Below are positions 49,148-57,911 of a DNA stretch of 64,000 nucleotides, piece after piece. The position numbers were made by a program, and so were the translations under genes. The notes under the pieces were generated by a model, which searched no databases, had not been told where the DNA came from, and was given only the letters and a program-made list of their open reading frames with translations. The stretch lies in contig NZ_FNHQ01000008.1 of NCBI RefSeq assembly GCF_900103535.1, positions 1 through 64,000 on the forward strand, written 5' to 3'. Each line of letters starts with the position of its first letter. The first letter of the stretch is position 1. This DNA is from Megasphaera paucivorans (lineage in GTDB: Bacteria; Bacillota; Negativicutes; Veillonellales; Megasphaeraceae).

Positions 49148-49190
49148 GACATTTCCAACAGCTGGGCTGTTGGAAATGTCCTTCTTTTTT
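49148..49190 (+). terminator. Strong rho-independent terminator
   Basis: A 15-bp perfect stem (GACATTTCCAACAGC with its complement) around tgg, followed by CTTCTTTTTT. Confidence 0.93.
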
Positions 49191-49201
49191 GTGCGTTTTT
49201 T

Positions 49202-49230
49202 TTGACAAACTTCGTACCACATCGTACAAT
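49202..49230 (+). promoter_or_regulatory. Near-consensus promoter
   Basis: TTGACA (49202-49207), 17 bp, TACAAT (49225-49230). It is 40 bases before the thioesterase start and drives the thioesterase-murI unit. Confidence 0.85.
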
Positions 49231-49269
49231 AAAGATAGTGTGGATTTTTGTAAATAGGAGTCTAAGATC

Positions 49270-49695
49270 ATGGTTACAGTTTTGGAAAAAGTACGTTATT
49301 ATGAAACCGATATGATGGGAATTGCACATCATTCTAATCACATCCGCTGGTTTGAGTGCGGACGAGTCGAATATATGCGTAAAGCAGGCATTGACTTATT
49401 AGAGTTATTGGAAGAAGGGATATCCTATCCTATTAAAAATGTTTCTTGTGAATACATCAGTCCCATTTATTTTGATGATGTTATTGCTATTGAAACAAGT
49501 CTCATCAAATTATCTCGGGCGCAGATGGTATATTCGTATCGTATTCGCCGCGAAAAAGATGGAGAACTTTTAGCGGTAGGGACATCGCAGAATGTGTTTG
49601 CCTATAAAGACACCGGTAAAGTTGCCCGCCTTGACATGAAACGGCTGGCGGGATTACAGGCTTTATTTGAAGAAGATAAAAAAAGAGCCCAATAA
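49270..49695 (+). CDS. Acyl-CoA thioesterase (hot-dog fold, YbgC-like)
   Basis: 141 residues. VRYYETDMMGIAHHSNHIRWFE is the 4-hydroxybenzoyl-CoA/YbgC-type active-site region with its conserved Asp and His, followed by ISYPIKNVSCEYISPIYFDD. It hydrolyses an acyl-CoA; chain length cannot be predicted. AGGAG lies upstream. Confidence 0.9.
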   Translation: MVTVLEKVRYYETDMMGIAHHSNHIRWFECGRVEYMRKAGIDLLELLEEGISYPIKNVSCEYISPIYFDDVIAIETSLIKLSRAQMVYSYRIRREKDGELLAVGTSQNVFAYKDTGKVARLDMKRLAGLQALFEEDKKRAQ

Positions 49696-49708
49696 TGGAG
49701 GAAAAGTA

Positions 49709-50512
49709 ATGGATAAGACTACATTACCTATCGGCGTGTTTGATTCCGGCGTAGGTGGTTTGACGGTCGTCAATAAATTGCGTATGTTATTGCCGCATGA
49801 AAATATCGTTTATCTCGGTGATACTAAGCGCAATCCGTATGGAGAACGAACGAAAGCAGAAATTTTTCAATTTACGAGAGATTTATTGGGCTTTATGACA
49901 CAGGTCAATGTGAAATTGGTTGCTATTGGCTGTGGTACAATTACAGCGACTTCCTATGATACGGTAAAGCATGAAGTGAATTATCCGGTGATTGGCATGA
50001 GCCGCGGACTGCATACGGCGATGGCAACCAGCAACAAGAAAAAAATAGCTGTTTTTGCAACTCCGCTGACGATTGCTAATCACAGTCATAAAAAAATGGC
50101 AGCGCAAATAGATCCGGAAATAGAGATTGTTGAACAGGCTTGCCCGGCATTAGCTAATTTGGTAGAACGTGGCGTCCTCTTCGGTGAAGAAGTAATGAAA
50201 CCGCTGCGTCAGTATACTGAACCGATTATTGCTTCCGGCGTCGATACGGCTATTCTCGGCTGTACGCATTATCCTTTTGTGCAGCCGCTGTTCGAGCAAC
50301 TGTGCGGTGAACATATGGTGTTTGTTGATCCTGCTCATGAGATGGCATTAGAGACATTAGATGTTTTAAAAAAAGCACATCTTCTTAATGAAAGTCCGGA
50401 ACAAGGGTATCTGCGTTTATGTTTTACTGCAGAGGAAGAACGGGGAGCGGCTCTTGCGCAGCATCTTATCCCGGCACATGAATTTACGGTGGAAAAAGTT
50501 TCTCTAACCTAA
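49709..50512 (+). CDS. murI: Glutamate racemase (variant active-site loop)
   Basis: 267 residues, producing D-glutamate for peptidoglycan. GVFDSGVGGLTVV is the first catalytic region. The two catalytic cysteines are C75 (AIGCGTITA) and C185 (LGCTHYPF). The first loop usually reads CNT; here it is CGT, losing the conserved Asn. LGDTKRNPYGERT is typical. ATG 49709 follows TGGAGGAAAAGT; upstream frame is extension into the previous gene's end. The aspartate/glutamate racemase superfamily is sure, the exact substrate slightly less so. Confidence 0.88.
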   Translation: MDKTTLPIGVFDSGVGGLTVVNKLRMLLPHENIVYLGDTKRNPYGERTKAEIFQFTRDLLGFMTQVNVKLVAIGCGTITATSYDTVKHEVNYPVIGMSRGLHTAMATSNKKKIAVFATPLTIANHSHKKMAAQIDPEIEIVEQACPALANLVERGVLFGEEVMKPLRQYTEPIIASGVDTAILGCTHYPFVQPLFEQLCGEHMVFVDPAHEMALETLDVLKKAHLLNESPEQGYLRLCFTAEEERGAALAQHLIPAHEFTVEKVSLT

Positions 50513-50543
50513 TATAAAATATAATTAAAAGGAGTCCTGTATT

Positions 50544-51086
50544 GTGTTATTTTATGTATTGATTAACATTATCGTTGCACTTATCGGTATCTGCGCAGTT
50601 TTCTATTTGCTCTTCAGGTTGTTTGCCTGGAGACAAGGAGATGCTCATTTTGTTATTGAATCACGGAAGCGTAAACCGTTTGTTCTTAAGGAAATTTCGA
50701 CGGATGCGGCCGTATTTGAAACAGAAGTTCCTTTCAGAAATACTGGCAAGCAGGGGGGAACTATTATGGATTTCTATCCGCGCCATCTTTTGCCCTATGA
50801 ACAATATGATAAGTGCATTGTTCATTCTCAGCTGGCTAATATAGCAGCCGAACGTGACGACGGTTATTGGGAATCAGTCATTATCCTTCCTGGTAAGGGG
50901 GGGCATATTCGTGTGACAGTAGAACTTGTCAGCAAAAATGGAAATATAAAACAAGATTTACAAACCTTCCCCGATATGTCTATTGACTTAGTCTATCAGG
51001 TAGTAGCGCGCAGTGAATGGTATATTCATAAAGCTCGTATTACCTTGAAGGCTTCAGAAGTTCAACATGCGTTAAAAAGCATATAG
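50544..51086 (+). CDS. Hypothetical membrane-anchored protein, 180 residues
   Basis: One N-terminal membrane helix (about 2-28, FYVLINIIVALIGICAVFYL) followed by a soluble domain with strand-rich character and several conserved-looking aromatic residues (MDFYPRHLLPYEQYDKC). No family is recognised. GTG start at 50544 with AAAAGGAG ten bases upstream. It sits between murI and a CofE-like gene, with only 15 bases to the latter. Confidence 0.75.
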   Translation: MLFYVLINIIVALIGICAVFYLLFRLFAWRQGDAHFVIESRKRKPFVLKEISTDAAVFETEVPFRNTGKQGGTIMDFYPRHLLPYEQYDKCIVHSQLANIAAERDDGYWESVIILPGKGGHIRVTVELVSKNGNIKQDLQTFPDMSIDLVYQVVARSEWYIHKARITLKASEVQHALKSI

Positions 51087-51101
51087 GAGGAAAAATAGAT
51101 T

Positions 51102-51803
51102 ATGGCAGAATTAGAACTAGTTCCGGTTAAAACAAGAATCCTTACGGATAAGGATGATATTGTAGATATCATTGCTGAATATGCATCTGAACTTGTGGGT
51201 CCCGATGATATTATTTGTTCAGCTGAAAGTGTAGTGGCCATTACACAGCGGCGTTATACGCGCCCGGAGGAACTTACGCCTTCGTGGCAGGCTCGTATTA
51301 TGCGGCGTTTTGTACCGGCTGAGGGAAGTATGGCTAGCTTGTATGGCATGCAGGCTGCGATGGAGCTGGAGGGTGAATGGAAAACGTTATTTTGTTTTAT
51401 CCTTGGCTTTTTTGCTAAACTTATTGGCAAGAATGGTGTATTTTATAAATTGTGCCGGCAAGCTTCCTTAACAGATGATGTGACAGGTACGATGCCGCCT
51501 TTCGATAAGTGTATTGTTTACGGCCCGGAAGATCCGGATGGGGTGGCTGAAAAAATAAAAAAACGGATGAATTGCTATGGCGCCTGCATCGCAGATGTTA
51601 ATGATTTGAAACGTTCCGCCGTTCTTGGACATTCACGGGGACTGAATCCGAAAGAAATAGCTAAAATATTAATTGACAATCCTTTTGGAAATGCATCGCA
51701 AAAAACACCGATTGTAATTATTAAAAATTACGCACAAGTAGTTAAAGAAAATAAAGAACGGATGAAAGCAAAAAAGACAGAAGTTCCGGCTGATGCAGAG
51801 TAA
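51102..51803 (+). CDS. F420-0:gamma-glutamyl ligase (CofE)-like protein
   Basis: 233 residues of the F420_ligase domain family: VPVKTRILTDKDDIVDIIAEYA, DIICSAESVVAITQRR, CYGACIADVNDLKRSAVLGHS and NPFGNASQKTPIVIIK. True CofE adds L-glutamates to coenzyme F420, which this kind of organism is not known to make. It probably ligates glutamate to something else, or has another role. AGGAGGAAAAATAG precedes the ATG. Confidence 0.85.
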   Translation: MAELELVPVKTRILTDKDDIVDIIAEYASELVGPDDIICSAESVVAITQRRYTRPEELTPSWQARIMRRFVPAEGSMASLYGMQAAMELEGEWKTLFCFILGFFAKLIGKNGVFYKLCRQASLTDDVTGTMPPFDKCIVYGPEDPDGVAEKIKKRMNCYGACIADVNDLKRSAVLGHSRGLNPKEIAKILIDNPFGNASQKTPIVIIKNYAQVVKENKERMKAKKTEVPADAE

Positions 51804-51815
51804 GGTAAGAATGAA

Positions 51816-52406
51816 ATGACTAAAACAATTATACTTGCGACACATAATAAAGGTAAAATTCGCGAATTTCGCGAAATGCTGATACCTCTGGGCTATGCGG
51901 TACAGTCTGTCTATGAAGTGATTCCCGATATTGCAGAGCCGAAAGAAACAGGACACTCTTTTGAAGAAAACGCCTATCTAAAAGCGGTTTATTATATGAA
52001 ACAGACGGGACAGCCTTGTTTGGCAGATGACTCTGGCATTATTGCAGATGCATTGCAGAATCGTCCGGGTATTTTTTCGGCACGATATGCCGGAGATGAT
52101 TGTGACGATGAAAAAAATAATCAAAAATTAATTCGTGAACTGGCTCGATTTCCTGCTGAAAAACGTACAGGCCGCTATGTTTGCGTATTGGTGCTTGTTT
52201 GGCCTGATGGTCATTATATTACCGCTAAGGGAACTTGTGAAGGAGTTTTGCGTGATTTTTACAGTGGTACCGGTGGGTTTGGCTATGACCCGCTTTTTTA
52301 TCTTCCTGAAAAGGGAAAAAGCATGGCAGAATTGACGGGAGAGGAAAAGAATACAATAAGTCACCGCGGCAAAGCGCTGCGAAAACTCGTGGAGTATTTA
52401 CGATGA
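51816..52406 (+). CDS. rdgB: XTP/dITP diphosphatase (Ham1/RdgB)
   Basis: 196 residues that clear hypoxanthine and xanthine nucleotides. ILATHNKGKIREFREML, LADDSGIIADAL, PGIFSARYAGDD and GFGYDPLFYLPEKGKSMAEL are all present. The end overlaps the phosphodiesterase start by four bases (ATGA). Confidence 0.96.
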   Translation: MTKTIILATHNKGKIREFREMLIPLGYAVQSVYEVIPDIAEPKETGHSFEENAYLKAVYYMKQTGQPCLADDSGIIADALQNRPGIFSARYAGDDCDDEKNNQKLIRELARFPAEKRTGRYVCVLVLVWPDGHYITAKGTCEGVLRDFYSGTGGFGYDPLFYLPEKGKSMAELTGEEKNTISHRGKALRKLVEYLR

Positions 52407-52888
52407 GTCAGCGGCAGATAGGAATTGTCAGTGACAGTCATGGCCGTATAGATACTATTGAACGTATGGTAAAGCAGGCCCCGGAAGTTGTTTGCTGGAT
52501 ACATGCCGGAGATTATTGTGAGGACGCAGAGGTATTAGCGGCGTATGCAGGAGTTCCGGTTTACGCGGTACGAGGAAATAATGATTTGTATACGTATCAG
52601 GAACCGGATTGCCGGGATGTTGTTGTTGACGGGGTTATTATTACCGTCATACATGGGCATCAATGGTATGATAACCGAATGGAAAAACTAGCTGAATTAG
52701 GGAAAAAACATCAAGCTTCTTTGGTTGTATTTGGACATACACATTGCCAGTTGTTGGAAAAAAAAGGAAAAATAATAATTGTTAATCCGGGGAGTCTTTC
52801 TCTGCCGCGTGATGGCAAAACAGGAACATATGCTGTTGGTACTATTGATAATAGTACTCTTGCAGGTGTACAATTATGTAAGTTATAA
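52403..52888 (+). CDS. YfcE/MJ0936-type metallophosphoesterase
   Basis: 161 residues. IGIVSDSHGRIDT, HAGDYCED, VRGNNDLY, VIHGHQWYD and VFGHTHCQLLEKKG supply the two-metal site. It acts on phosphodiester substrates in vitro; its biological role is open. Coupled to rdgB. Confidence 0.92.
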   Translation: MSQRQIGIVSDSHGRIDTIERMVKQAPEVVCWIHAGDYCEDAEVLAAYAGVPVYAVRGNNDLYTYQEPDCRDVVVDGVIITVIHGHQWYDNRMEKLAELGKKHQASLVVFGHTHCQLLEKKGKIIIVNPGSLSLPRDGKTGTYAVGTIDNSTLAGVQLCKL

Positions 52889-52947
52889 TTACACAAGGTA
52901 ACGATGCAGGTCTCTGCTAAAATCTATTGACGAGGTATAAATACATT

Positions 52948-53727
52948 ATGACTGTTAAGAAAAATAAACTTAAATTATATGGATTCAATAATTTGACAAA
53001 AACGTTGAGCTTTAATATTTACGATATTTGTTACGCAAATACGGAAGAAGCGCAACGCCAGTATATCGAATATATCGATGATGCGTATAATGCAGATAGA
53101 TTGACAGAGATACTGAAAAAGGTTGCATCTATTATTGGTGCCAATATTTTAAATGTTGCCAGTCAAGATTATGATCCCCAAGGGGCCAGTGTTACTATTC
53201 TTATTTCTGAGGAACCTATTGAAGGCAAAGATGCTGATGTGGTTTGTCATCTTGATAAGAGTCATTTGACGGTGCATACATATCCTGAAAGTCATCCATA
53301 TCGTGGAATCAGTACTTTCCGTGCCGATATTGATGTATCAACGTGCGGGAAAATTTCACCGTTGAATGCACTGAATTATTTGTTGGATAGTTTTGATTCT
53401 GACATTGTAACATTAGATTATCGTGTCCGCGGTTTCACAAGAGATATTAACGGTAAAAAACTTTTTATTGATCATCGTATTAATTCTATCCAAAATTATA
53501 TTGCCCCCCGGACGCGGATGTTATATGATATGGTTGATGTAAATGTATATCAGGAAAACATTTTTCATACGAAGATGCTTCTTAAAGAATTTGATCTTGA
53601 TAATTATTTGTTTAATGTTACAGAGGACAAATTAAATCCGAAAGAAAAGAAACGAATCAGACAATTGGTGCGCCAGGAAATGTTAGAAGTATTTAATGGA
53701 AGAAATATGCCAACAATTCGCGAATAA
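52948..53727 (+). CDS. speD: S-adenosylmethionine decarboxylase proenzyme
   Basis: 259 residues, the long E. coli-type SpeD. Autocleavage at S105 ([16 protein letters not shown]) gives the pyruvoyl group. It supplies the aminopropyl donor for spermidine; no speE is nearby. ATG 52948 follows GAGGTATAA; a TTG at 52927 overlaps that site. Confidence 0.92.
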   Translation: MTVKKNKLKLYGFNNLTKTLSFNIYDICYANTEEAQRQYIEYIDDAYNADRLTEILKKVASIIGANILNVASQDYDPQGASVTILISEEPIEGKDADVVCHLDKSHLTVHTYPESHPYRGISTFRADIDVSTCGKISPLNALNYLLDSFDSDIVTLDYRVRGFTRDINGKKLFIDHRINSIQNYIAPRTRMLYDMVDVNVYQENIFHTKMLLKEFDLDNYLFNVTEDKLNPKEKKRIRQLVRQEMLEVFNGRNMPTIRE

Positions 53728-53741
53728 TTGCAGATAAATGA

Positions 53742-53770
53742 TTGACAAAGATTCATCGAACTGATATAAT
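53742..53770 (+). promoter_or_regulatory. Consensus promoter of the tRNA cluster
   Basis: TTGACA (53742-53747), 17 bp, TATAAT (53765-53770), 12 bases before the first tRNA. Confidence 0.93.
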
Positions 53771-53782
53771 ATTATTTGTTCG

Positions 53783-53859
53783 CGGGGCATAGCGCAGTTT
53801 GGTAGCGCACCTGGCTTGGGACCAGGGGGTCGCAGGTTCAAGTCCTGCTGCTCCGACCA
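53783..53859 (+). tRNA. tRNA-Pro (anticodon UGG)
   Basis: Acceptor CGGGGCA/TGCTCCG, anticodon loop CTTGGGA giving UGG, T loop TTCAAGT, encoded CCA. First of three tRNAs. Confidence 0.96.
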
Positions 53860-53865
53860 AACAAT

Positions 53866-53939
53866 GCGGGTGTAGCTCAGTGGTAGAGCGCCAGCCTTCC
53901 AAGCTGGTTATGTGGGTTCGATTCCCATCACCCGCTCCA
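53866..53939 (+). tRNA. tRNA-Gly (anticodon UCC)
   Basis: Acceptor GCGGGTG/CACCCGC, anticodon loop CTTCCAA giving UCC, T loop TTCGATT, encoded CCA. Six bases after tRNA-Pro. Confidence 0.96.
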
Positions 53940-53949
53940 TTTTTTATCT

Positions 53950-54026
53950 GACTCAGTAGCTCAGCTGGATAGAGCAACAGCCTTCTAAGCTGTGGGTCTA
54001 GGGTTCGAATCCCTACTGGGTCACCA
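53950..54026 (+). tRNA. tRNA-Arg (anticodon UCU)
   Basis: Acceptor GACTCAG/CTGGGTC (one T-G pair), anticodon loop CTTCTAA giving UCU, T loop TTCGAAT, encoded CCA. Confidence 0.95.
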
Positions 54027-54191
54027 AGTAGATATGCGGGCTCTCATTTTTTGGGAATCCGTTTTTTGGCATTTTGAGGCCTTAGTCGGCTTAATTTGTG
54101 CTTAAAATGATTTTTTATATATTATGTCTTGCATCGGGGCATACACGGAACAAATCATAAAATTAATGATAAATTGAAAATATACTTTTTT

Positions 54192-54218
54192 TCCCATGTC
54201 ATATGACATGGGATTTTT
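54192..54218. terminator. 22-bp perfect palindrome with T runs
   Basis: TCCCATGTCATATGACATGGGA is self-complementary, flanked by T7 on the left and T5 on the right. It may act as a bidirectional terminator. Confidence 0.6.
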
Positions 54219-54225
54219 ATGGTTT

Positions 54226-54297
54226 TATAATGAATGTTGGGGTAAGACTGACAATCCATTGTCTGCCTTACCCCAACATTCATTATAGAACCTTTTT
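54226..54297. repeat. Long inverted repeat, 21-bp arms
   Basis: TATAATGAATGTTGGGGTAAG (54226-54246) is exactly repeated in reverse complement at 54267-54287; the 20-base spacer adds GACA/TGTC pairing, and six T follow at 54292-54297. It is longer than usual for a terminator and could be a small non-autonomous element or a strong terminator. The 54027-54537 gap otherwise holds only the lctP promoter. Confidence 0.75.
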
Positions 54298-54461
54298 TAT
54301 TTGATATTATTTTGTAAGATATATGGAAAGCATAAATGTATAAAAATAAAATAGATGTTTTTTTATTTGATAGGAACATCACGAAAAATTTATCATTTGC
54401 AATTAGTATTGATGGGGGTTGATGAAGTGAGCTTCTATATTATTTATGTAAAAAATAGAAA

Positions 54462-54490
54462 TTGAAAAACATTTTTATACATGCTATAGT
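54462..54490 (+). promoter_or_regulatory. Promoter of the lactate permease gene
   Basis: TTGAAA (54462-54467), 17 bp, TATAGT (54485-54490) with upstream TGC (extended -10), 48 bases before the start. Confidence 0.75.
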
Positions 54491-54537
54491 TTATTTATAA
54501 TAAAAAGTGGAAAGTATTATAAGGAGGTGGATGTTTT

Positions 54538-56283
54538 ATGTATACGCAAGTGTTTGATCCAATGGGTAACATGGCGTTATCCGCGTTAATTGCATTTATT
54601 CCGATCGTTTTTTTCTTTTTAGTGCTAGTGATTCTCAAAGTAAAGGGCTATTGGGCGGGTTTAATGACCGCCGGCTTGGCAATTGCCTTGGCAGTGCTGT
54701 TTTTCCAAATGCCGCTGAACTTAGCTGTTGTGTCAGCAGTTCACGGCTTCGTCTATGGTTTTTTTCCTATTGGCTGGATTGTACTTGCAGCGACGTTTTT
54801 ATATAATTTAACTGTGGAGACCGGACAGTTTGAAATTATAAAAAAATCGATATCTTCTATTACCGATGATCGTCGTCTGCAAGTATTATTAATTTGTTTT
54901 TGTTTTGGCGCTTTTCTTGAAGGGGCTGCCGGTTTTGGTACTCCCGTTGCGATTACCGCAGCAATGCTTGTCGGTCTTGGGTTTAGAGCGAGATATGCCG
55001 CTTGTCTGGCGTTATTAGCTAATACAGCTCCTGTAGCCTTTGGCGGACTAGGGATTCCTGTTTTGGTTGCGGCACAAGTAACAGGGCTGGATAGTGCTAA
55101 TATTTCGCGCCTATTAGCTTGGATTTTACCTTTAATCGGTATTATTATTCCTTTTTATATTGTTATTGTTATGTCCGGAATCAAAGGGGTATGGGAGTTG
55201 TTTCCTGCTATCGTGGTTTGTTCCGGTTCGTTTGCGATCGTATTAGGTTTGACTTCTTATTTTTTAGGACCCGTTTTGCCCGATATTACGGCATCCATTG
55301 CGTGTTTGGTTTGTATGACGCTGTTCTTGAAAATTTGGAAACCGGCTACTATTTTCAGGTTTGAAAATGATGTGCCTATTGAGGAAAATAAAGAAAAACT
55401 TCACATGAAAGATGTTATTCGTGCATGGAGCCCGTTTATTATCCTGATTATTATGATTGCCGACTGGGGTATTAAATCGGTGTTAGCCTTGTTGAATACA
55501 GTAACGATCGCGTTCCCGGTGCCAATAATAAATAATGCTATTATCAGTGGAACTACGCATAAAGCGCTGCCCATGATATTTAGTTTAAATTGGTTGTCTG
55601 CTGCCGGTACGGCAATTGTATTAGCCGCTTTAGTATCGTGTATTGTGCTTCGGGTTTCTCCGATTCGAGCCATAAAAATTTTTATTAGTTCATGTAAACA
55701 ATTGAGGTGGACATTTGTGGTGATTGGCTCTGTTCTTGGATATGCATACGTGGGCAATAATTCGGGAATGATTACTACTATGGGATATTTTGTAGCAGGC
55801 AGCGGCGCTTTATTTCCTTTATTTGCATCAATCATTGGTTGGATTGGTACTTTTGTAACCGGTTCTGATACATCTGCGAATGCATTGTTTGCCAAACTGC
55901 AAACGACGGCGTTTGAAGCAATCGGCTCATCTGGTTTTTTGGGAGTAGGCGCTAATTTAGCCGGCGGAGGATTGGGGAAAATGATTTCTCCGCAATCTAT
56001 TGCTATCGCGGCTGCTGTTACCAATATTGTAGGGGAAGAAGGCGAATTATATAAATTTTCCATGAAGCATTCTATTATTTTGCTGACGATCGTCAGTATA
56101 TATATTTATATGATAGCCGGACCACTGAATTTCTTGATCCCCGTTGTTAAAGGAGAGGCTTTAGCTGCAAGTGCTGTTGACCCGTCTTTGTTGTATCAAG
56201 CGGGTGCGATGTTCCTTGCTGGTACCGTTGTACTATTTGCCATATTTGCTGTTGTATTTAAACCTATTAAAAATAAAATTTGA
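54538..56283 (+). CDS. lctP: L-lactate permease
   Basis: 581 residues with about fourteen membrane helices, LctP/LldP family. GFVYGFFPIGWIVLAATFLYNL, FGAFLEGAAGFGTPVAITAA and TGSDTSANALFAKLQ are characteristic. It imports lactate with a proton. The lactate racemase gene follows 112 bases later, so the pair supplies both isomers to metabolism. AAGGAGGTGG precedes the ATG. Confidence 0.95.
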   Translation: MYTQVFDPMGNMALSALIAFIPIVFFFLVLVILKVKGYWAGLMTAGLAIALAVLFFQMPLNLAVVSAVHGFVYGFFPIGWIVLAATFLYNLTVETGQFEIIKKSISSITDDRRLQVLLICFCFGAFLEGAAGFGTPVAITAAMLVGLGFRARYAACLALLANTAPVAFGGLGIPVLVAAQVTGLDSANISRLLAWILPLIGIIIPFYIVIVMSGIKGVWELFPAIVVCSGSFAIVLGLTSYFLGPVLPDITASIACLVCMTLFLKIWKPATIFRFENDVPIEENKEKLHMKDVIRAWSPFIILIIMIADWGIKSVLALLNTVTIAFPVPIINNAIISGTTHKALPMIFSLNWLSAAGTAIVLAALVSCIVLRVSPIRAIKIFISSCKQLRWTFVVIGSVLGYAYVGNNSGMITTMGYFVAGSGALFPLFASIIGWIGTFVTGSDTSANALFAKLQTTAFEAIGSSGFLGVGANLAGGGLGKMISPQSIAIAAAVTNIVGEEGELYKFSMKHSIILLTIVSIYIYMIAGPLNFLIPVVKGEALAASAVDPSLLYQAGAMFLAGTVVLFAIFAVVFKPIKNKI

Positions 56284-56395
56284 TATGTTACTGTTACGTT
56301 GGTGAAATAGTTTTCCGGGTCATAGAAATACAAAGAAAATATGAAACAGCAGATTAAAAAATAAATGTATATCTAAAAGGAGAATTCATTTAATT

Positions 56396-57679
56396 ATGAA
56401 AAAAATTACCTTACCGTTTGGACAGGAGACACTAGAGATTTCCCTGCCTGATGAAAGAGTGGCAGGCATATTAGTTTCTCATGCACACGAATATAAAGCG
56501 GCTAAAACGGAAACAGAACTTGTTTCGGAAGCCTTAGCTAATCCAATTGGCAGTCCGAGATTAAGTGAACTGGCTAAAGGAAAGTCAACGTGTGTTATCA
56601 TTTCCAGTGATCATACGCGTCCGGTTCCCAGCCATATTATTATGCCGCAGTTATTAAAGGAATTACGCGCGGCTAATCCGGATATTGTTATCAGTATATT
56701 GGTGGCTACAGGTATGCACCGTCCACCGACAAAAGATGAATTAATTCAAAAATATGGGGCTGAAATAGCAAATAAGGAATCATTTATTATTCATGTGAGT
56801 CGAAATGATGACGATATGGTCAGTGTGGGAACATTGCCTTCTGGTGGAGACTGCCGCATTAATAAAGCGGCTGCCAATGCAGATTTACTTATATCTGAAG
56901 GATTTATAGAACCTCATTTCTTTGCAGGCATGTCGGGCGGAAGAAAGTCTGTTCTTCCGGGAATTGCCAGTCAGGTGACCGTCCTAGCGAATCATTGTTC
57001 TGAATTCATTGATAATCCCAATGCACGTACAGGAATTCTTAAGGGAAATCCGATTCATGAGGATATGTTGTATGCAGCGAAAGCTGCTAAATTGGCGTTT
57101 ATCTGTAATGTTGTCATCAATGCTGATAAAAAAATTATTGCTGCATTTGCCGGAGACTGTGAGAAAGCACATTATCAAGGGGTTGAGTTTGAAATGGCTC
57201 TTGCGGGTGTTCGGCCGGTGCCTGCCGACATTGTAGTATCTACCAATGGCGGATATCCCTTAGATCAAAATTTGTATCAGTCAGTAAAAGGGATGACGGC
57301 AGCAGAAGCAACTTGCAAAGAGGGAGGCGTTATTATTATGTGCTCTGCTTGCAGTGACGGACATGGCGGAATTGATTTTTACAATACCTTAAAAGAGTCA
57401 TCGGATATTCAGCAAGCGATGAATATCATAATAAGTCGCAGTCGAAATGAAACTGTATTTGATCAGTGGGAATCACAAATCCTATTGCGGCTGCTGCTTC
57501 ATTTTACGATTATTATGGTAACGCGGGCTCCCAAACAGCTTGTGGAAGATATGCATTTAAGATATGCAGAAACCTTTGAAGATGCTTTGCAGCAAGCGGA
57601 TGATATATTGTGGCATAAGGGAATACAAAATCCTAAAATTACGATTATTCCGGATGGAGTATCTGTTATTGTCAAGTAG
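56396..57679 (+). CDS. larA: Nickel-dependent lactate racemase
   Basis: 427 residues interconverting D- and L-lactate by hydride transfer on a nickel pincer cofactor. All four residues known from the Lactobacillus plantarum enzyme fall at the same numbers: H108 (MHRP), H174 (EPHFF), K184 (GGRKSVLPG, cofactor attachment) and H200 (ANHC). HTRPVPSH at 73-80 is conserved. The cofactor genes larB, larC and larE are not in this window. It is placed next to lactate permease, which supports the call. Confidence 0.95.
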   Translation: MKKITLPFGQETLEISLPDERVAGILVSHAHEYKAAKTETELVSEALANPIGSPRLSELAKGKSTCVIISSDHTRPVPSHIIMPQLLKELRAANPDIVISILVATGMHRPPTKDELIQKYGAEIANKESFIIHVSRNDDDMVSVGTLPSGGDCRINKAAANADLLISEGFIEPHFFAGMSGGRKSVLPGIASQVTVLANHCSEFIDNPNARTGILKGNPIHEDMLYAAKAAKLAFICNVVINADKKIIAAFAGDCEKAHYQGVEFEMALAGVRPVPADIVVSTNGGYPLDQNLYQSVKGMTAAEATCKEGGVIIMCSACSDGHGGIDFYNTLKESSDIQQAMNIIISRSRNETVFDQWESQILLRLLLHFTIIMVTRAPKQLVEDMHLRYAETFEDALQQADDILWHKGIQNPKITIIPDGVSVIVK

Positions 57680-57785
57680 ATAGAAACTGGGAAGGCTTCC
57701 AAGGTGAAGTGTTTCTCATCGGTGCATGAAGATTTTTAATATATTTGTAGTTAATTTTTAAAATATTTGGCTGTACAATATAAGG

Positions 57786-57838
57786 ACACGGATAAGTGTA
57801 TGAAGTATTTCTTCTTAGATTTGTCCGTGTTTTTTTGT
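57786..57838 (+). terminator. Terminator after larA
   Basis: ACACGGA (57786-57792) pairs with TCCGTGT (57824-57830), with partial pairing inside, followed by seven T. Confidence 0.8.
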
Positions 57839-57911
57839 ATAGCGGGAATGTCGAATAGTTAATTTATAATCTGTCAAAAAGATAAAATACTTACAGTAAG
57901 AAGGTGTTTTT

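Noticed and set aside
53753-53977. Minus-strand frame resembling widely annotated GNRTH..GLEPATP proteins
   Set aside because: It is the antisense of the three tRNA genes, a well-known false call.
54155-54382. 75-codon minus-strand frame
   Set aside because: Passes through both arms of the long inverted repeat and has no ribosome binding site.
55401-56063. 220-codon minus-strand frame
   Set aside because: Antisense to the lactate permease.
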